Shown one piece after another: positions 22,850 through 34,641 of a stretch of 64,000 nucleotides of DNA. Each line of letters starts with the position of its first letter. Position 1 is the first letter of the stretch. The stretch is from Naematelia aurantialba. Lineage: Eukaryota > Basidiomycota > Tremellomycetes > Tremellales > Naemateliaceae. A program made the position numbers and the translations under genes. The stretch is from the NCBI GenBank assembly GCA_021527695.1, contig JAKFAO010000005.1, positions 248,001 through 312,000 on the forward strand, in the 5' to 3' direction. The notes beneath the pieces are model-generated. The model worked only from the letters and a program-made list of their open reading frames with translations. It made no database searches and had not been told where the DNA came from.

Positions 22850-25800
22850 GCGTCGCCGGTGAGGAAGTACAGAAGGTACTGCATGAAGGAGAAGACGGCG
22901 ATAGTCCCCTCGCGTGGCGACAAGGCCGCTGTCTGCCAGACGAGGAGGGCTGTTGGAGGTGCCAAGGATGGCATGCTGCGTCTGCAAGCGGAGCAGGAAG
23001 GCTGGGTGTGGCGTCTGCGTCTCACCGCGTACGAAGAAGGAGCGGACATGAGATAGCAGACTGCAGGCTGCGCAGTCTGGCCGCGGACTGGCCGCGGGAA
23101 ACGTCAGGGGACGGGGTGAGCAGTAGCTCGGATCGCGGGAGCGGAGATGAGAGTGGAGATGAGAGACCGTGCAGATGGAGGTGGAGACGAGACGATGATT
23201 CGTTGTGGATCGGACGATCTGGGGCACGACAATCTAAAAGTGCAAAATGTCATGCATGCACGATACCATTTGGGAACCATGTCTGCACGGTAGTGTGCGA
23301 ACTTGTGCATGGTGTACGAGCTTCTGCACGGTGTACGAACCCCTGGGCAGACGAGGCGAGAAAGCCGTGAGTGGCGAGGTATCAGGTAGATAGTGCGCAT
23401 CAATAGTAACACGAAGCATGAGTTGGCGACTATCACGAACAACGGGCTGGTGCGAGTATTACAACTGCCACCGACCAGCAACACAGACCCAGTCCCAGTT
23501 CATAAAAAGACGGCATCACGGCTCGGGCTCGGGTATCTGATGGTGTCTCAATTGTCAGGAGCCGACCGAAATCCGGACTCCTTTCCTGCCTCCGGAAACG
23601 GCGGAACCTGCCAGATACGATACGATACGCTACGATACGAGCACGACATCGACATACATCGCCGCCGCGAGGCGAGGCGAGACAGCAGGTTACGAGAGAC
23701 CATTATGAGTGCCTTGCATTACGCCGAGGTCGACGAATTCTCGGGTCAGCAGGACGAATTGTACTGATTCGCCATTCGCTATTCGCCAGCAGAATTCTCC
23801 TCGGCCGTAACCGCCGCAATGGACAAGGGACACGAACAAGGGATCGAGATGAGGCGTCTTGTCTCAACAGGGCAACGAACGTATCAAACAGGGAACCGGG
23901 GGTTTTGAATACAGGGGATGAAGCAACGCCGTATGGGATGTATTCATTCATTCCAGTGGCCGCCGAGCGGCTCGGGTTCCCGGAGTCGCGGTGAAACAGC
24001 AGACGGCACGCTCGGCACGCTCGGCAGCGTACTCCGAGCGCCTCGTGTGAGTGCCGCGTTTCAAGGCGAGGTGCATGCATGCCCGGGAGGTGGAGGCAGC
24101 TTACCAACATTGAATGAATGAGCGCAAAGCATTACCCAATCGCGAAACAGGTCAAGGCAGGCCAGGGTGTAATGGAGAGACGAGGCCGACGGACATTGCC
24201 GGGCGGCCTTGAGCCTTGCTGCTCTCCCGCCGTGTACTGCGCCACAACGGCGACGCAGTTGTCGCACTGCGGTCGCCGCTGTAACAAAAGGGTCTTTTGC
24301 TCGCGGCGGCACTGGCCAAACGAGAGCCGTAGAATTGTAATTGGCCTGCAGAGGCTATTTCGGGACGGTTCCTAGAAGATTCGGTTCCGAAACACCCTCA
24401 TCGTGGGCTGACATGTGAGATTTAATTCACGCCTTGCTTACATGTACCGACGCCTGGGCCAAATGAATGATGGACGCTATTGGATCAACGACCAGGACCA
24501 GTCGTGTTCGTGGTTGGTCGTGCGAGTCTGTCACATGAACGGCGTATAGCATGCCATACGACGCTCTGTCGATCCCCCCCTTTAACGGCCCAATGCGCCG
24601 CTTCCGCGCTCGGACCGAGTGCCGATAACGGAACGCTGGCAAAGGATGCCGGCGGAAGCGGCATCCTAGACTGTCTCGCATTTGATGCAAACGTCGTCGC
24701 ACAGACGTCGGCGAAGAAAGCCGCGGCCAGCATACGGAATGAAAGGCGTCTGGCAGCGCCGTGATCGTCGCCTGGCTGCTTCGTGACGTGATAAGTGTGT
24801 TAGCAGCTATGAGGCTATGAGCGCGAGGTAATTCAGGACCGCCGCGGATATACGAGGTCTGACGTCGGTGGTGACCAGTGGGGGCACACGTGACCCGTAA
24901 CGTTTGCTCGCTGACGTTTGCTGGGGCCTTTGGGTTTGGCTTTTTTTTTTTTTCTCCTAGATGGACGTCGCCGCCGCCGTCACCGGCCGTACGCGGTCTC
25001 TTGGAGAAATCTGTGGAGACGGGGAAAAAAACCCACCATGCATGAGGATTGCCGCAACGGGCAATAAGACGGCCAAAGGAAAAAAAACCGCCACATTAAC
25101 CAGCCTTCGGGCTCGCACCTTTGACACCCGCAGCCGAGCCGTCCGGAGACCAGCAATGGAGCACGTCCGCTTCCCTGTCCCTGTGAGACTGAGATGGGTT
25201 TCCCTGAGATAATCTCTGCCTGGCCGCGGGTCTCATGCCTGTGTGCCGGTCTGAAAACCCACCCTGCTAGTCTTGCCGAGCTCCATTCCCCCTCGTCATC
25301 CCTCCTCCCTCTGCTCTTGGCCCACCAGCGTGGAAAACAAAACTACATATTGTACTGTGGTTTTTTTTTCTTACTTCCCTGTCCTCCGCTGCCCCCCCCC
25401 CCCCAACCCCCAACACAGCAAGCAACACCCCCTCCCCCCCCCCCTTTTTGGCCCGCGCGGCAACGACCGACAGCCCAACCAACGGGACTGCGTTTGCCCT
25501 ACTTTTGTCAATCGGCCCCTCAAATCTGGTCGAATCGAAACCAATCCCGCCCCTCACCAAATCACAGCTATATCAGCCTGCTCGGCCGCCTGACGTCGAT
25601 TTCTTTTTCCTTCCTCCTCGCCAACCCCCTCTTTCTCGCTGTCCATTCTTCCTCCCTCTTTCTCTCTCCTCTCTTCGAGTCAAGGCAACCAGCGACCGCC
25701 TCGTCGCATAGCTACCAACATCGCGCGCAAGTGGGCATCAGCGGGATTTTACCACCCCCCTCCCCGTCTTCCCCCCCGGTTTCGCTTGACAAGCAAACAA

Positions 25801-25973
25801 ACCGCCCCTTTACCGCTTTTTTAATCGCTCAATCAGTCCATCCGCAAACAGCTATTTCGGGCTGCGGACTGTTTTAGCACCTCACCCACCGCCTTTTTAA
25901 TAACCCAACTGTACACTCGACAACCCCACCCTCACCCTCACCCCCCCCATAAATCCCGCTCCACACGCCCAAC
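22850..25973. other. Long intergenic region upstream of PMA1
   Basis: About 3.1 kb without a supportable gene, the longest gap in the window. It holds a CGATA pentamer repeat at 23613-23641, several variants of a GCACGGTGTACGA motif (23270-23350), a T13 tract at 24941-24953, and C-runs at 25392-25404 and about 25433-25443. From about 25270 the plus strand is strongly pyrimidine-rich, typical of fungal leaders of highly expressed genes. The last kb is probably the PMA1 promoter and leader. Short ORFs here lack family resemblance. Confidence 0.55.
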
Positions 25974-28900
25974 ATGGAGAACGAGAAAGTGACCAAGTGA
26001 GTCCTCCAGAGCTTGGTCCGCAGTTTCCGGACTGTCTGCTGACAGCCGTCCTCGTAGGGAGTCCAATGCCGCGCCTGGTCAGCTTCCTCTTGGTGCTCGT
26101 GGACCGCTCCAAGCTGACCCCATAGCAGAAAAGGTGCCGGCTATAGAGCCGACCACCGATGTCGAGCCCGAAAAGAAGAAGAGGGAGTACAAGGACATGG
26201 AGGAGAAGCACACTGGTGACCTCCACGCCAAGGTCGACATGAACACTGTACGTCTACTCCCCTATTTCTCGTCCACTCGCATTGAAGCTTACAATCCCCG
26301 CAGATCCAGTTCACCGCGACCGACTTGTACGACAAGGACAAGGTCGACATCGAGCACGTCGTCATGGAGGAAGTCTTGCAGCTCCTCCAGTGCGACGAGG
26401 GCGGTCTTACCGAGGCAGAGGCTGAGAACCGTATCGGTATCTTTGGCCCCAACAAGCTCGAGGAAAAATCGGAAAAGTACGTAGACCCTGTCGTCCAATC
26501 ACATTCCTATCAGCCCGGCTAATCTCCGCTCTTCTCCAGTGCCTTCCTCCAATTCCTCTCGTTCATGTGGAACCCTCTCTCTTGGGTCATGGAGGGCGCA
26601 GCCCTTGTCGCTATCGCTCTGTCCAACGGTGGAGGTTCCCCTCCCGATTGGCAAGACTTCGTCGGTATCGTTCTCCTGCTCTTCATCAACTCGACCATTG
26701 GTTTCGTCGAGGAGCGCAACGCTGGTAACGCCGTCAAGGCTCTCATGGACTCGCTCGCCCCCAAGGCCAGAGTCAAGCGAGACGGCGTCTGGAGGGAAGT
26801 CGACTCTTCCTGCCTCTGCCCTGGTGACCTCATCGCTTTCAAGCACGGTGACATTTGCCCGGCCGACTGTCGTCTCGTCGAGGCTGTAGATGTCTCGTAA
26901 GCCTGGTTTTTGACAACGTGCAGAATCGTAATTGACATTATCAGGATGGACCAGGCTGCTCTTACCGGTGAATCTCTTCCCCAGAGCAAGCACCTCGGCG
27001 ACGAGTGCTTCTCCGGCTCTACCTGTAAGCAGGGTGAGGCCGAGGGTATTGTCATCTCGACCGGTCCCAACACTTTCTTCGGTCGTGCTGCCACCCTCGT
27101 CGGCCAGGACAACGACCAGGTCGGACACTTGCAGATGGTCCTCGCTCGTATCGGTTCTTTCTGTCTTGTCTCGATCGGTATCTTTGTCCTCCTCGAGATC
27201 CTCGTCCTCTATGCCGCCTACCGCCAGACTTACCGACGTGGTCTTAACAACATCCTAGTCCTCTTGATCGGTGGTATTCCCATCGCCATGCCTACTGTGT
27301 TGTCCGTCACTCTCGCCGTCGGTGCCCAGCAACTCGCCAAGCACAAGGCCATTGTCACCCGTATCACCGCCATTGAGGAGCTGGCCGGTGTCACCATCCT
27401 CTGCTCGGACAAGACTGGTACCCTTACCACCAACAAGCTCACCATTGACAAGGAGAACGTCAAGACTTACTCCAAGTGGGACGTCGAGGGTGTCTGTCTC
27501 CTGGCCGCCTACTGCTCCCGTACCGAGAACCAGGACGCCATCGACGCTTGCGTAGTTGGCACACTTGCGGACCCCAAGGCTGCCCGCGCCGGCATTGACC
27601 TCCTCGACTTCAAGCCTTTCAACCCCGTTGACAAGCGAACTGAGATCACCTACCGAGACAACGCCGACGGCGGCAAACTCAAGCGCGCCACCAAGGGCAT
27701 GACTGGTATTATCATCGAACTCTGCTCTCGCAACAAGACTTCGGCCCTCGAGGACCAACTCGAGACCGATGTTGAGGAGTTTGCCCGTCGTGGTCTTCGT
27801 GCTCTGGCTGTCGCTTTCGAGGAAGTCAACGGTACGGAGAAGGACTCTCCCGGTTCTGGATTCGAGCTTGTCGGTCTCCTCTCCATCTTTGACCCGCCGC
27901 GAAGCGACACCAAGAAGACCATCGACGATGCCATGGCTCTCGGTGTCAAGGTTAAAATGGTTACTGGTGACCAGCTCGCTATTGCCAAGGAAACCGGTCG
28001 ACGTCTCGGTCTTGGTGACCACATGTACCCTGCTAAGGTTCTTAAGGATGGTCCCGAGGCTGGTGGCAAGCACGCCAACCTCGACGAGATGATTATGGAT
28101 GCCGATGGCTTCGCCGGTGTGTTCCCCGAGCACAAGTTTGAAATCGTCAAGCGTATCCAAGGCCTCGGTCACCTTTGCGCCATGACTGGTGACGGTGCCA
28201 ACGATGCTCCCGCTCTCTCCCGTGCCAATGTCGGTATCGCCGTCGAGGGTGCCACCGACGCTGCCCGAGGTGCCGCCGACATTGTGCTTACGGAGCCCGG
28301 TCTTTCTACCATTGTGCACGCCATCTACGGTTCCCGAGTCATCTTCCAGCGTATGCGAAACTACGCCGTCTACGCCTGCGCCGTCACTATCCGTATCGTG
28401 GTCTGCTTCGCTATCATGGCTTTCGGCTGGCAATTCGACTTCCCCTCGTTCATGGTCCTTATCATTGCCGTGCTCAACGACGGAACCATCATGACCCTGT
28501 CCCTCGACCGAGTGTTGCCTTCTACCACTCCCGACTCTTGGGATCTTGCCGAGGTGTTCGCTTACGGTATCGGTTACGGTCTGTACCTATCTGGCTCGAC
28601 CATTGCCCTCTTTGCGACCATGCACCACACCACCTTCTTTGAGAGCAAGTTCAATGTCGAGGCTGTTGGCAAGGACGTCAACGACCCCAAGGGCCACATG
28701 GTTATCTACCTCCAGGTTGCCATCATCTCGCAGGCCCTCATCTTCGTTACTCGTTCGCACGGCCCTTCGTGGACTGAACGTCCGTCGGTTGCGCTCATGC
28801 TTGCCTTCTGCCTGGCCCAGCTCATCTCGTCGATCATCGCTGCCTTTGGTAACTGGGGCTTCACGGAGGTGCACTCGATCTCGGGTGGCTGGATCGGTAT

Positions 28901-29299
28901 CGTGTGGATCTGGAACATTGTCTGGTACTTCCCCATGGACGGTGTCAAGTTTTTCCTCAAGAAGACCATCATTGCCGCCCTTCAGCGCCGCAAGGCTCGC
29001 CGCACTGCCCCCGCCATTGTCGACGCCTCGGGCGACCGTCTCCAGCGAACCGCCTCGAGGCACGAGTCTCTCTACTCGAACCGCACCACCTTCCTCGGCA
29101 AGATGCGCGGCCGTGTCGGCCTCAAGGGCGGCGCCAAGGTGCCCATGTCGAAGAACGAGCTCTCGAGGTTAGTGTTTTCCCCCCTATACCATCTGGATCC
29201 GCAATGTTGTGAGAACTCTACTGACCAGACAACAGGTTCTCATCGATCCAGGCTCAGCAGTCGGGTGCGGCTCTCCAGCGGGCCTCGTCGCGTGTTTAG
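25974..29299 (+). CDS. PMA1: Plasma membrane H+-ATPase (P-type, plant-like)
   Basis: The main proton pump of the plasma membrane; it couples ATP hydrolysis to H+ export and sets pH and membrane potential. A tiny first exon (MENEKVTK) and several short introns precede a long exon (26943 to about 29168). Visible P-ATPase motifs are [10 protein letters not shown] (actuator domain), [14 protein letters not shown] with the phosphorylated Asp, [18 protein letters not shown] and [35 protein letters not shown] follows the M4 helix, and about ten hydrophobic segments are present. [20 protein letters not shown] and [14 protein letters not shown] resemble the plant-like type of basidiomycete PMA rather than the yeast type. 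The last exon, after an intron beginning at about 29169, encodes [20 protein letters not shown] and TAG at 29297. No plant-type C-terminal YTV 14-3-3 motif is present. Confidence 0.97.
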
Positions 29300-29945
29300 A
29301 GATCCTACCCGACCACCTAGCTACCAAATCCTCTCTTCCGTCACGTAGCATTCTACATTTCCTGCATCTTGCATTCCCGCCGCATGTCGGCCACAGGCGG
29401 CCGCGTGTCGGCTGGTCCCGCTTAAGGCTGGACGGGTTGCGCGCTGCGTCTGCGGGCCGACGCACCTTCTTTCCGTCTCATCGTCGTACCTATCGTTATC
29501 CTTTGTCCCGTCCTTAATTCGATGATTGTCGCATCGTATGAGATGAATCGGCTTAGAGTGATATGGTGCTGGGCAGGTTGCGTTACGGTGGCGCGTGCAC
29601 GTGTGGCTGCTGGCACGGGTTGCATGGCGAATTATGTACATGAAGCACTGTGCACCAGCAGTCTTGCAAGTGCACCTCAATCTGAGGATGGGGGTCTGAA
29701 AGTGACAAGCAAGGTACCCTCCTACTGTTGGGACTACTGTACGCTGCGAGCAAGCAAGAGGAGAAGCAAGCAGAAGAGATAAGGCGAGGCCGGTGAGATC
29801 GGCAACTGCCGCCGGTATAGACGAGGAAGGGTTTTTAAAGACGAGGGGATTTTACAGTTGGCGGTGTCGAGTCGGCTTGTCTGACGGCAGACAGCAGACA
29901 GCAGACGGGTAGACAACACAACTGACGGCAGAGCAAGGCGAAGCA
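29300..29945. other. Intergenic, PMA1 to guanine deaminase
   Basis: Holds the PMA1 3' flank and the promoter and leader of the next plus-strand gene. A repeated ACGGCAGA/AGACAGCAGACAGCAGACGG string lies at about 29881-29932, just before the ATG at 29946. I see no gene. Confidence 0.45.
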
Positions 29946-31932
29946 ATGGCTCTCTTCATCGGGACGTTCATCGACACCCCGCTCCCGTCGTACCTCCGCA
30001 TCCGGACGGCGCACCTCCTAGCCGTCTCTGACGAGGGGTATATCACCCACCTGGCGCCTGTAGCTTCAGAGGCGTCGAGGTCGTTGCTGTCCTTGTCAGC
30101 TGGTGTTTGTGCTTCCAATCTCCATCTGGACCCGGCGACAGCGTCAACAGCGACAACATCGACAGCGACAACGTCGACAGCGATAGCATCAACAGCGGCG
30201 ACATCGACAGCGACAGCATCGACAGCGGACGCATCGAGAGCCACAGTAACGACACTCAACCGGTACGCCTTCCTCCTCCCTACATACACGGACCTACACC
30301 TACATGCCCCGCAGTACCTCTACGCCGGCACGGGCCTCGACCTCCCCCTCATGCAGTGGCTGGACCGGTACGCCTACCGCGCCGAGGAGCGCGTGGACGC
30401 GGATCCCCAGCTCGCGAAGCGGGTGTATGGAAGACTGTGCGAGAGGCTGGTAGCGGCCGGAACGGGGTGTGTGAGCTTCTTTGGCAGTCTCAGTGTGGAT
30501 AGCAAGTGAGTCGAGAGCTCCTCTTGCAGTGTATGGGTCGAGAATGGGCTGTTCTCTTGCAGTGTATGGGTCGAGTACATGCCTTCTTTCTTGCAGTGTA
30601 CCAGTCGAAACATGCCTCCTCCTTGCAGCAGATGGATTGCACCTAAGAACACCGCTCACAAGCAGTATGATCCTTGCAGAATGCGTGCAAGAGGCTGGAC
30701 TGAGAGGTTTCATCGGCAAGCTCAGCATGGACCAGTCCCCCGTACGTGCCTCTGTCTGCTCCCAAACTTCCCGCCCACCGCACTCCCTTGGGACTCCCCT
30801 CTCATACCCCCCACACGCCACATACATCCCCGTTACTTGTGCGCGAGATGCTGACTCCGCTGACTCCGCAGCGTCCGACCTACGGCGAAGCATCGACCGA
30901 CGTCTCTCTATCGTCCGTGACGGCATTCCTCGACCGGATGAGCGCGCTCGTCGCTCCTTTCCCTCCACACGAGCGGCTAGTGGAGCCGATCCTGACGCCG
31001 CGCTTTGTGCCTACCTGTTCAGACGCCCTGCTGGCCGGCCTAGCGAAGATCAGTGCCGACCGCGGCGTGCGGGTGCAGAGTCACATGTGTGAAAGTCGGG
31101 ACCAGATCGCCTGGGTCGAAAACACGCGGGGCAAGCGCGACGAAGACGTCTGGGACGAGGTAAGTCCAGCGTCTGCAAGGCCTGCAGAGGCTCCGGGCTC
31201 TGGGCTTTGGTTGAGCGTGGTCGGTGGCTAATGTCGGCAGGCCGGGCTCCTGGGAGACAAGACGCTACAAGCACATGTCACGTCGCTTCCTCCGGCTCTG
31301 ATCTCAAAGCTTAAAGACCGCGGGGTGACCTGCGCCCACTGTCCACTGTCCAACGCATACTTCTCTGATGCCCAATTCCCACTCCGCGAAGCCCTCGACG
31401 CGGACGTCAAAGTCGGCCTTGGCTCAGACATTGCAGGGGGCTATGCACTCTCCATCGAGACGGCCATGCGGCAGGCTGTTGTCACTGCCCGACTACGAGA
31501 AGGGGCGCGTCGGGAGATCGAAGTATCTGGAACCGCAATGGCACACGCCGACAGCCAAAATCAAAGTCTGAGAGTGGACTGGATCGAGAGCTTATACATC
31601 GCCACGCGGGGAGGCAAGAAAGCGATGGGTATGGGCGGGTGCCTGGAAGTCGGTATGGAATTTGATGCCCAGTTGAGTGAGTCTACCCAGCCGCATATAC
31701 GCATCATGTCTTCAGTGTGGATGGTGAAGGTGGATGATTGGCTGAGCGCGTGATCGTAGTTCAAGTGGCGGACGACGAGGGACACGGAACAGGCAAATTG
31801 GACTTTTTCGACCTCGCCGAGACTTCACAGCTGGACGAAGCCAAATGGATCGAGCTCGTCGAGAGGTGGTGGTGCAATGGAGATGATCGGAATAGAACAG
31901 GTATGTGGGTACAGGGAAGAAAGTTGTCCTAA
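29946..31932 (+). CDS. GUD1: Guanine deaminase
   Basis: A cytosolic zinc amidohydrolase that converts guanine to xanthine in purine salvage and catabolism. The metal ligands are visible: HxH in LPTYTDLHLHAPQYLYAG, a His in QSHMCES, another in LQAHVTSLP, and the Asp in VGLGSDIAGGY. Family landmarks also include ILTPRFVPTCSDALL, CAHCPLSNAYFSDAQFPLR and GLRGFIGKLSMDQ. Between the N-terminal strand region and the HxH is an Ala/Thr/Ser-rich insert made by hexamer repeats, absent from the usual family core. The first intron (30506-30662) joins VDSN to SMILAECVQEAG and holds a 33-bp tandem repeat. The last intron ends at about 31770. The C-terminus reads DEAKWIELVERWWCNGDDRN, with TAA at 31930-31932. 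The start is the first ATG after the leader. Confidence 0.94.
30136..30246. repeat. In-frame hexamer repeat (ACAGCG/ACATCG) in GUD1
   Basis: About 110 bp of imperfect hexamers, such as ACAGCGACAACGTCGACAGC, coding for Ala-Thr-Ser-Thr type repeats. Being multiples of six bases, changes keep the frame. The tract lies before the zinc-binding HxH and so probably forms a surface loop. Confidence 0.85.
30522..30650. repeat. Four ~33-bp repeats with TTGCAG in a GUD1 intron
   Basis: Units begin at 30522, 30555, 30589 and about 30621. Each has a (T)CTTGCAG acceptor-like core; the first two share TCTTGCAGTGTATGGGTCGA. The true acceptor, by protein continuity, lies downstream at about 30662, so these are decoy-like 3' splice sites. 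A fifth CCTTGCAG lies in the exon at about 30671. Confidence 0.8.
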
Positions 31933-32212
31933 GCATGCACCATGTTTGCCACTGGGCTTGCTGAACTGGTCCTACCACTGAACTCGGCCTGATGCGTCGG
32001 AGACCTGATGTTGAATGATGAGAGAACGCATCGAGCACTGATCCTTCCTTTAACAAAGTGTAAAGGTAGTGGGGCTAGCGCGTTGCGCATGGGTACGATT
32101 GACGTGGTCGTCGTCAAGATACTGATGGTGCTATTGCCAAACTTTGGACCGTGGTCGGGGCGCGCTTCTAGCCTGTTTTCCTTGCTCTTTCTCTCTCTCT
32201 GTTTCTCTTTTG

Positions 32213-32282
<70 letters not shown>

Positions 32283-32406
32283 GCTTGTTCGTCACTCGTC
32301 CAGTGCAACTAATCACGATCTCCAATATCCCGTGCATAAGGGGGTAAGCCGCCAGAAGACTGCCACTACGATGAGGCTGACTCCCTACCCGCAGATCTCA
32401 AGCACC
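31933..32406. other. Intergenic, GUD1 to lysine-rich protein gene
   Basis: Holds the GUD1 3' flank and the leader of the next plus-strand gene. The main feature is a TC dinucleotide tract. A possible donor-acceptor pair in the leader (GTAAGC at 32344) suggests a 5' leader intron. Confidence 0.4.
32185..32282. repeat. TC microsatellite in a leader
   Basis: A pyrimidine tract with an uninterrupted (TC)n core at about 32221-32272. It sits about 130 bp before the next ATG, as do pyrimidine-rich leaders elsewhere in this window. Confidence 0.9.
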
Positions 32407-34237
32407 ATGTCGTCCTCGCCTCCATCCTCTCGTGTCCAGATACCGCCCTTCACCAGCTCTGGTCGTCTGATCAAGCCAGTTCAGCACTATGGAGGATGCG
32501 TCGATTCGGATGATATCGAAGACTCGTACTGCTCACCAATGAGCCATGAAGAAGAGCATGATGGTGGGGATGGCGATTTTACACTTCCGGGAGCGGAGAT
32601 GGATGTCGTCGACGAGGAGGATAAGACGAATAGCCAGAATGGGGAAAACGGTGGCGACGTAAGCTTCTAAGCCGGTAGATAATGGAGGGGCTGAAGTGCT
32701 GACCACACTGTTGTGCAGGAGCCGAAGAGAAAGAAGAAGAAGATCCAAGAGGCTAAGAGCAAGCCAAAGAAGGAGATGAAAGAGAAGGACATAACAGAGA
32801 AGGAACAGCCGGAGAAGAAAGTGAAGAACGTGAAGAATGTGAACACAGAGAAGAAGCCAGAACAGAAGAAGAAGAAAGAGAAGAACGGGACAAAACTAGG
32901 AGAGGCGACTGCTACACAGAACTCACCTAATGGCCCAACAGTCAGCTATATCCCGACAGTCGGAAAGTTCGAGATAGCTGACGGTGCTGAATAGAGCAAA
33001 GGGACTGCGTCGGTGCGGTTGTTAGCAGTTCCATTTCACCGCGATGCTGATAAAGAAGCTGCGTCCAACTGCCAAGCTGGAAGGGACGGGACCACCAACG
33101 CCTGTCCGGTCGGATGGTAATGTTGACTCTCAGAGAGAGGTAGCATTCAACAGCACAGAAGAAGAGGGATCTATCCCTACCACGAAAAAAAAGGTGGTTG
33201 TTGTATCGGTTACATGACACAGCTAACGCAAGTAGGAAGTCAAGACTGCGGCGAAACCCAAGCTGCCGCCCAAGAAAGTGGCGAAACCCAAATCAGATGG
33301 AGTACAGATCACTGGTCGTCACACTGGGCCAAAGACGTTCGTCCCTCCCAAACGAACGATTCCTCTTTCGACCTCTTCTACCAAATTCAAGGCAGCATTG
33401 CTCAAGCCAAAGACTTCAGCCACATCCCCCTTTTTGTTTGGGTCGCCTCGGTACGCCGAAGGTACAAACAAAACCGGTGTCTCCGTGCTCCCGCAAGAGA
33501 ACCCTACGGCTACGGGTTCTTCAGAAGAGAGCAGCTCAGAAGAGAACAACTACGATGAAATTGACAGGGGAGTAAGTCGAGTCCACACGGTCTTTGGTAG
33601 ATTCCTGATTCCGTACTTGAAGACGCCACCACCTACTGGAGTCGATCTCAAGGACGAGTTTGACGCCTCACAATACCTGCCGAGTGGAGTAGCTGAACAT
33701 ACGGAGGAGATGGGAGTCAGCGACAAGGTAATCTGAGTGACTCGCCATATGTATCCCACCAAGCTGAAATTGATGTTTTAGGTGGCAGGTGAGACAACCG
33801 TCAACAAGAGCTTGAAATCAGCGGGATCTAAGCCGTCGAAGAAGAAGCCCTCCCCCGCGGAAAAAGTCACTCCGGCTCACCGCGTCGCAGTCCTTGAAGC
33901 TCTGAATCAGCCTGCAGTGTACAAGGCCGCCGACATGGACAAGCTCGTCGCATCTCACGGTGGTGACGTGACAGCCCCCAAATTGGTGCGCCACTGGCGT
34001 GAAGTGCTGTTCACCGATCTCAAGGCTTTCTTCGGTGGCGAACCGGCCAAGAAGAGTGTGGGGAAGGCGTCCATCAGTCCAAAGTTGAGGAAGGAGTTGT
34101 GGCACGCTATCATCCAAACCTGCGACAAGGCAGATTGGAGCGCTGTGGCAGCGGACACTGGCGTCAGTGCCGGTAAGCTCAAGAGACACTTGAAGGAATC
34201 GATGTGGAAAGACGGAGCAAAGTTTATATGGCAATGA
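32407..34237 (+). CDS. Lysine-rich nuclear-type protein with SANT/Myb-like C-terminus
   Basis: Not assigned to a named family. The ATG at 32407 has a good context (ACCATGT). The N-terminus is Ser/Pro-rich with an acidic patch (SHEEEHDGGDGDF). The second exon starts at 32719 and is highly basic (EPKRKKKKIQEAKSKPKKE, then KKPEQKKKKEKN). Exons near 33.03-33.19 and 33.24-33.73 kb continue with KPKLPPKKVAKPKSDG and an acidic Ser run (SSEESSSEENN). The last exon (33781-34237) folds most clearly: AHRVAVLEALNQPAVY, KLVRHWREVLFTDLKAFF and ISPKLRKELWHAIIQTCDKA, then DWSAVAADTGVSAGKLKRHL. These Trp-spaced helices resemble Myb/SANT or similar DNA- or histone-binding helices. A chromatin or nucleolar role is inference from composition. 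The join near 32.94-33.03 kb is uncertain. Confidence 0.7.
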
Positions 34238-34641
34238 CAGAGACGTAAGGCTGGGTGCAACGTGATGAACTGTTTCCTTCACCATGATCATGGACATATT
34301 TACTATTCATGCTATTCGTCCTTTCAGTCATCGTATGGTTGATCGGTTGCGACATCGTTGATCAACTGACATCGTCAGCGAAGCGTCTTACACACAGCCG
34401 ATGCGACGTCTGTATGCACTGATGGCAATCAGCAGATCAGTGACCTGAGATGCATGCAAAGACTCCTTCTATACACCTGTCTTATATCTACAACCTGTCC
34501 CAGCCCGTGCCGCCACTCCCAGTCCTGTCTCTGTCCATGTCACTGCCAATGTCCAAGGCGATGTCTGTGTATCACCGTGAAGGATAGATAGGACCGTGTT
34601 TTAGGAGACGGTACTGCTGAACGGCAAGTCTAGGCGGGGAT
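34238..34641. other. Intergenic, convergent 3' ends
   Basis: A 404-bp gap between a plus-strand gene and the minus-strand BCAT gene, so it should hold only 3' flanks. No repeats or ORFs of note were seen. Confidence 0.4.

Noticed and set aside
27255..28433. A 392-codon minus-strand frame, and others, opposite PMA1
   Set aside because: They are antisense to a firmly identified PMA1 exon; strong codon bias in PMA1 keeps the reverse frames open. No family resemblance.
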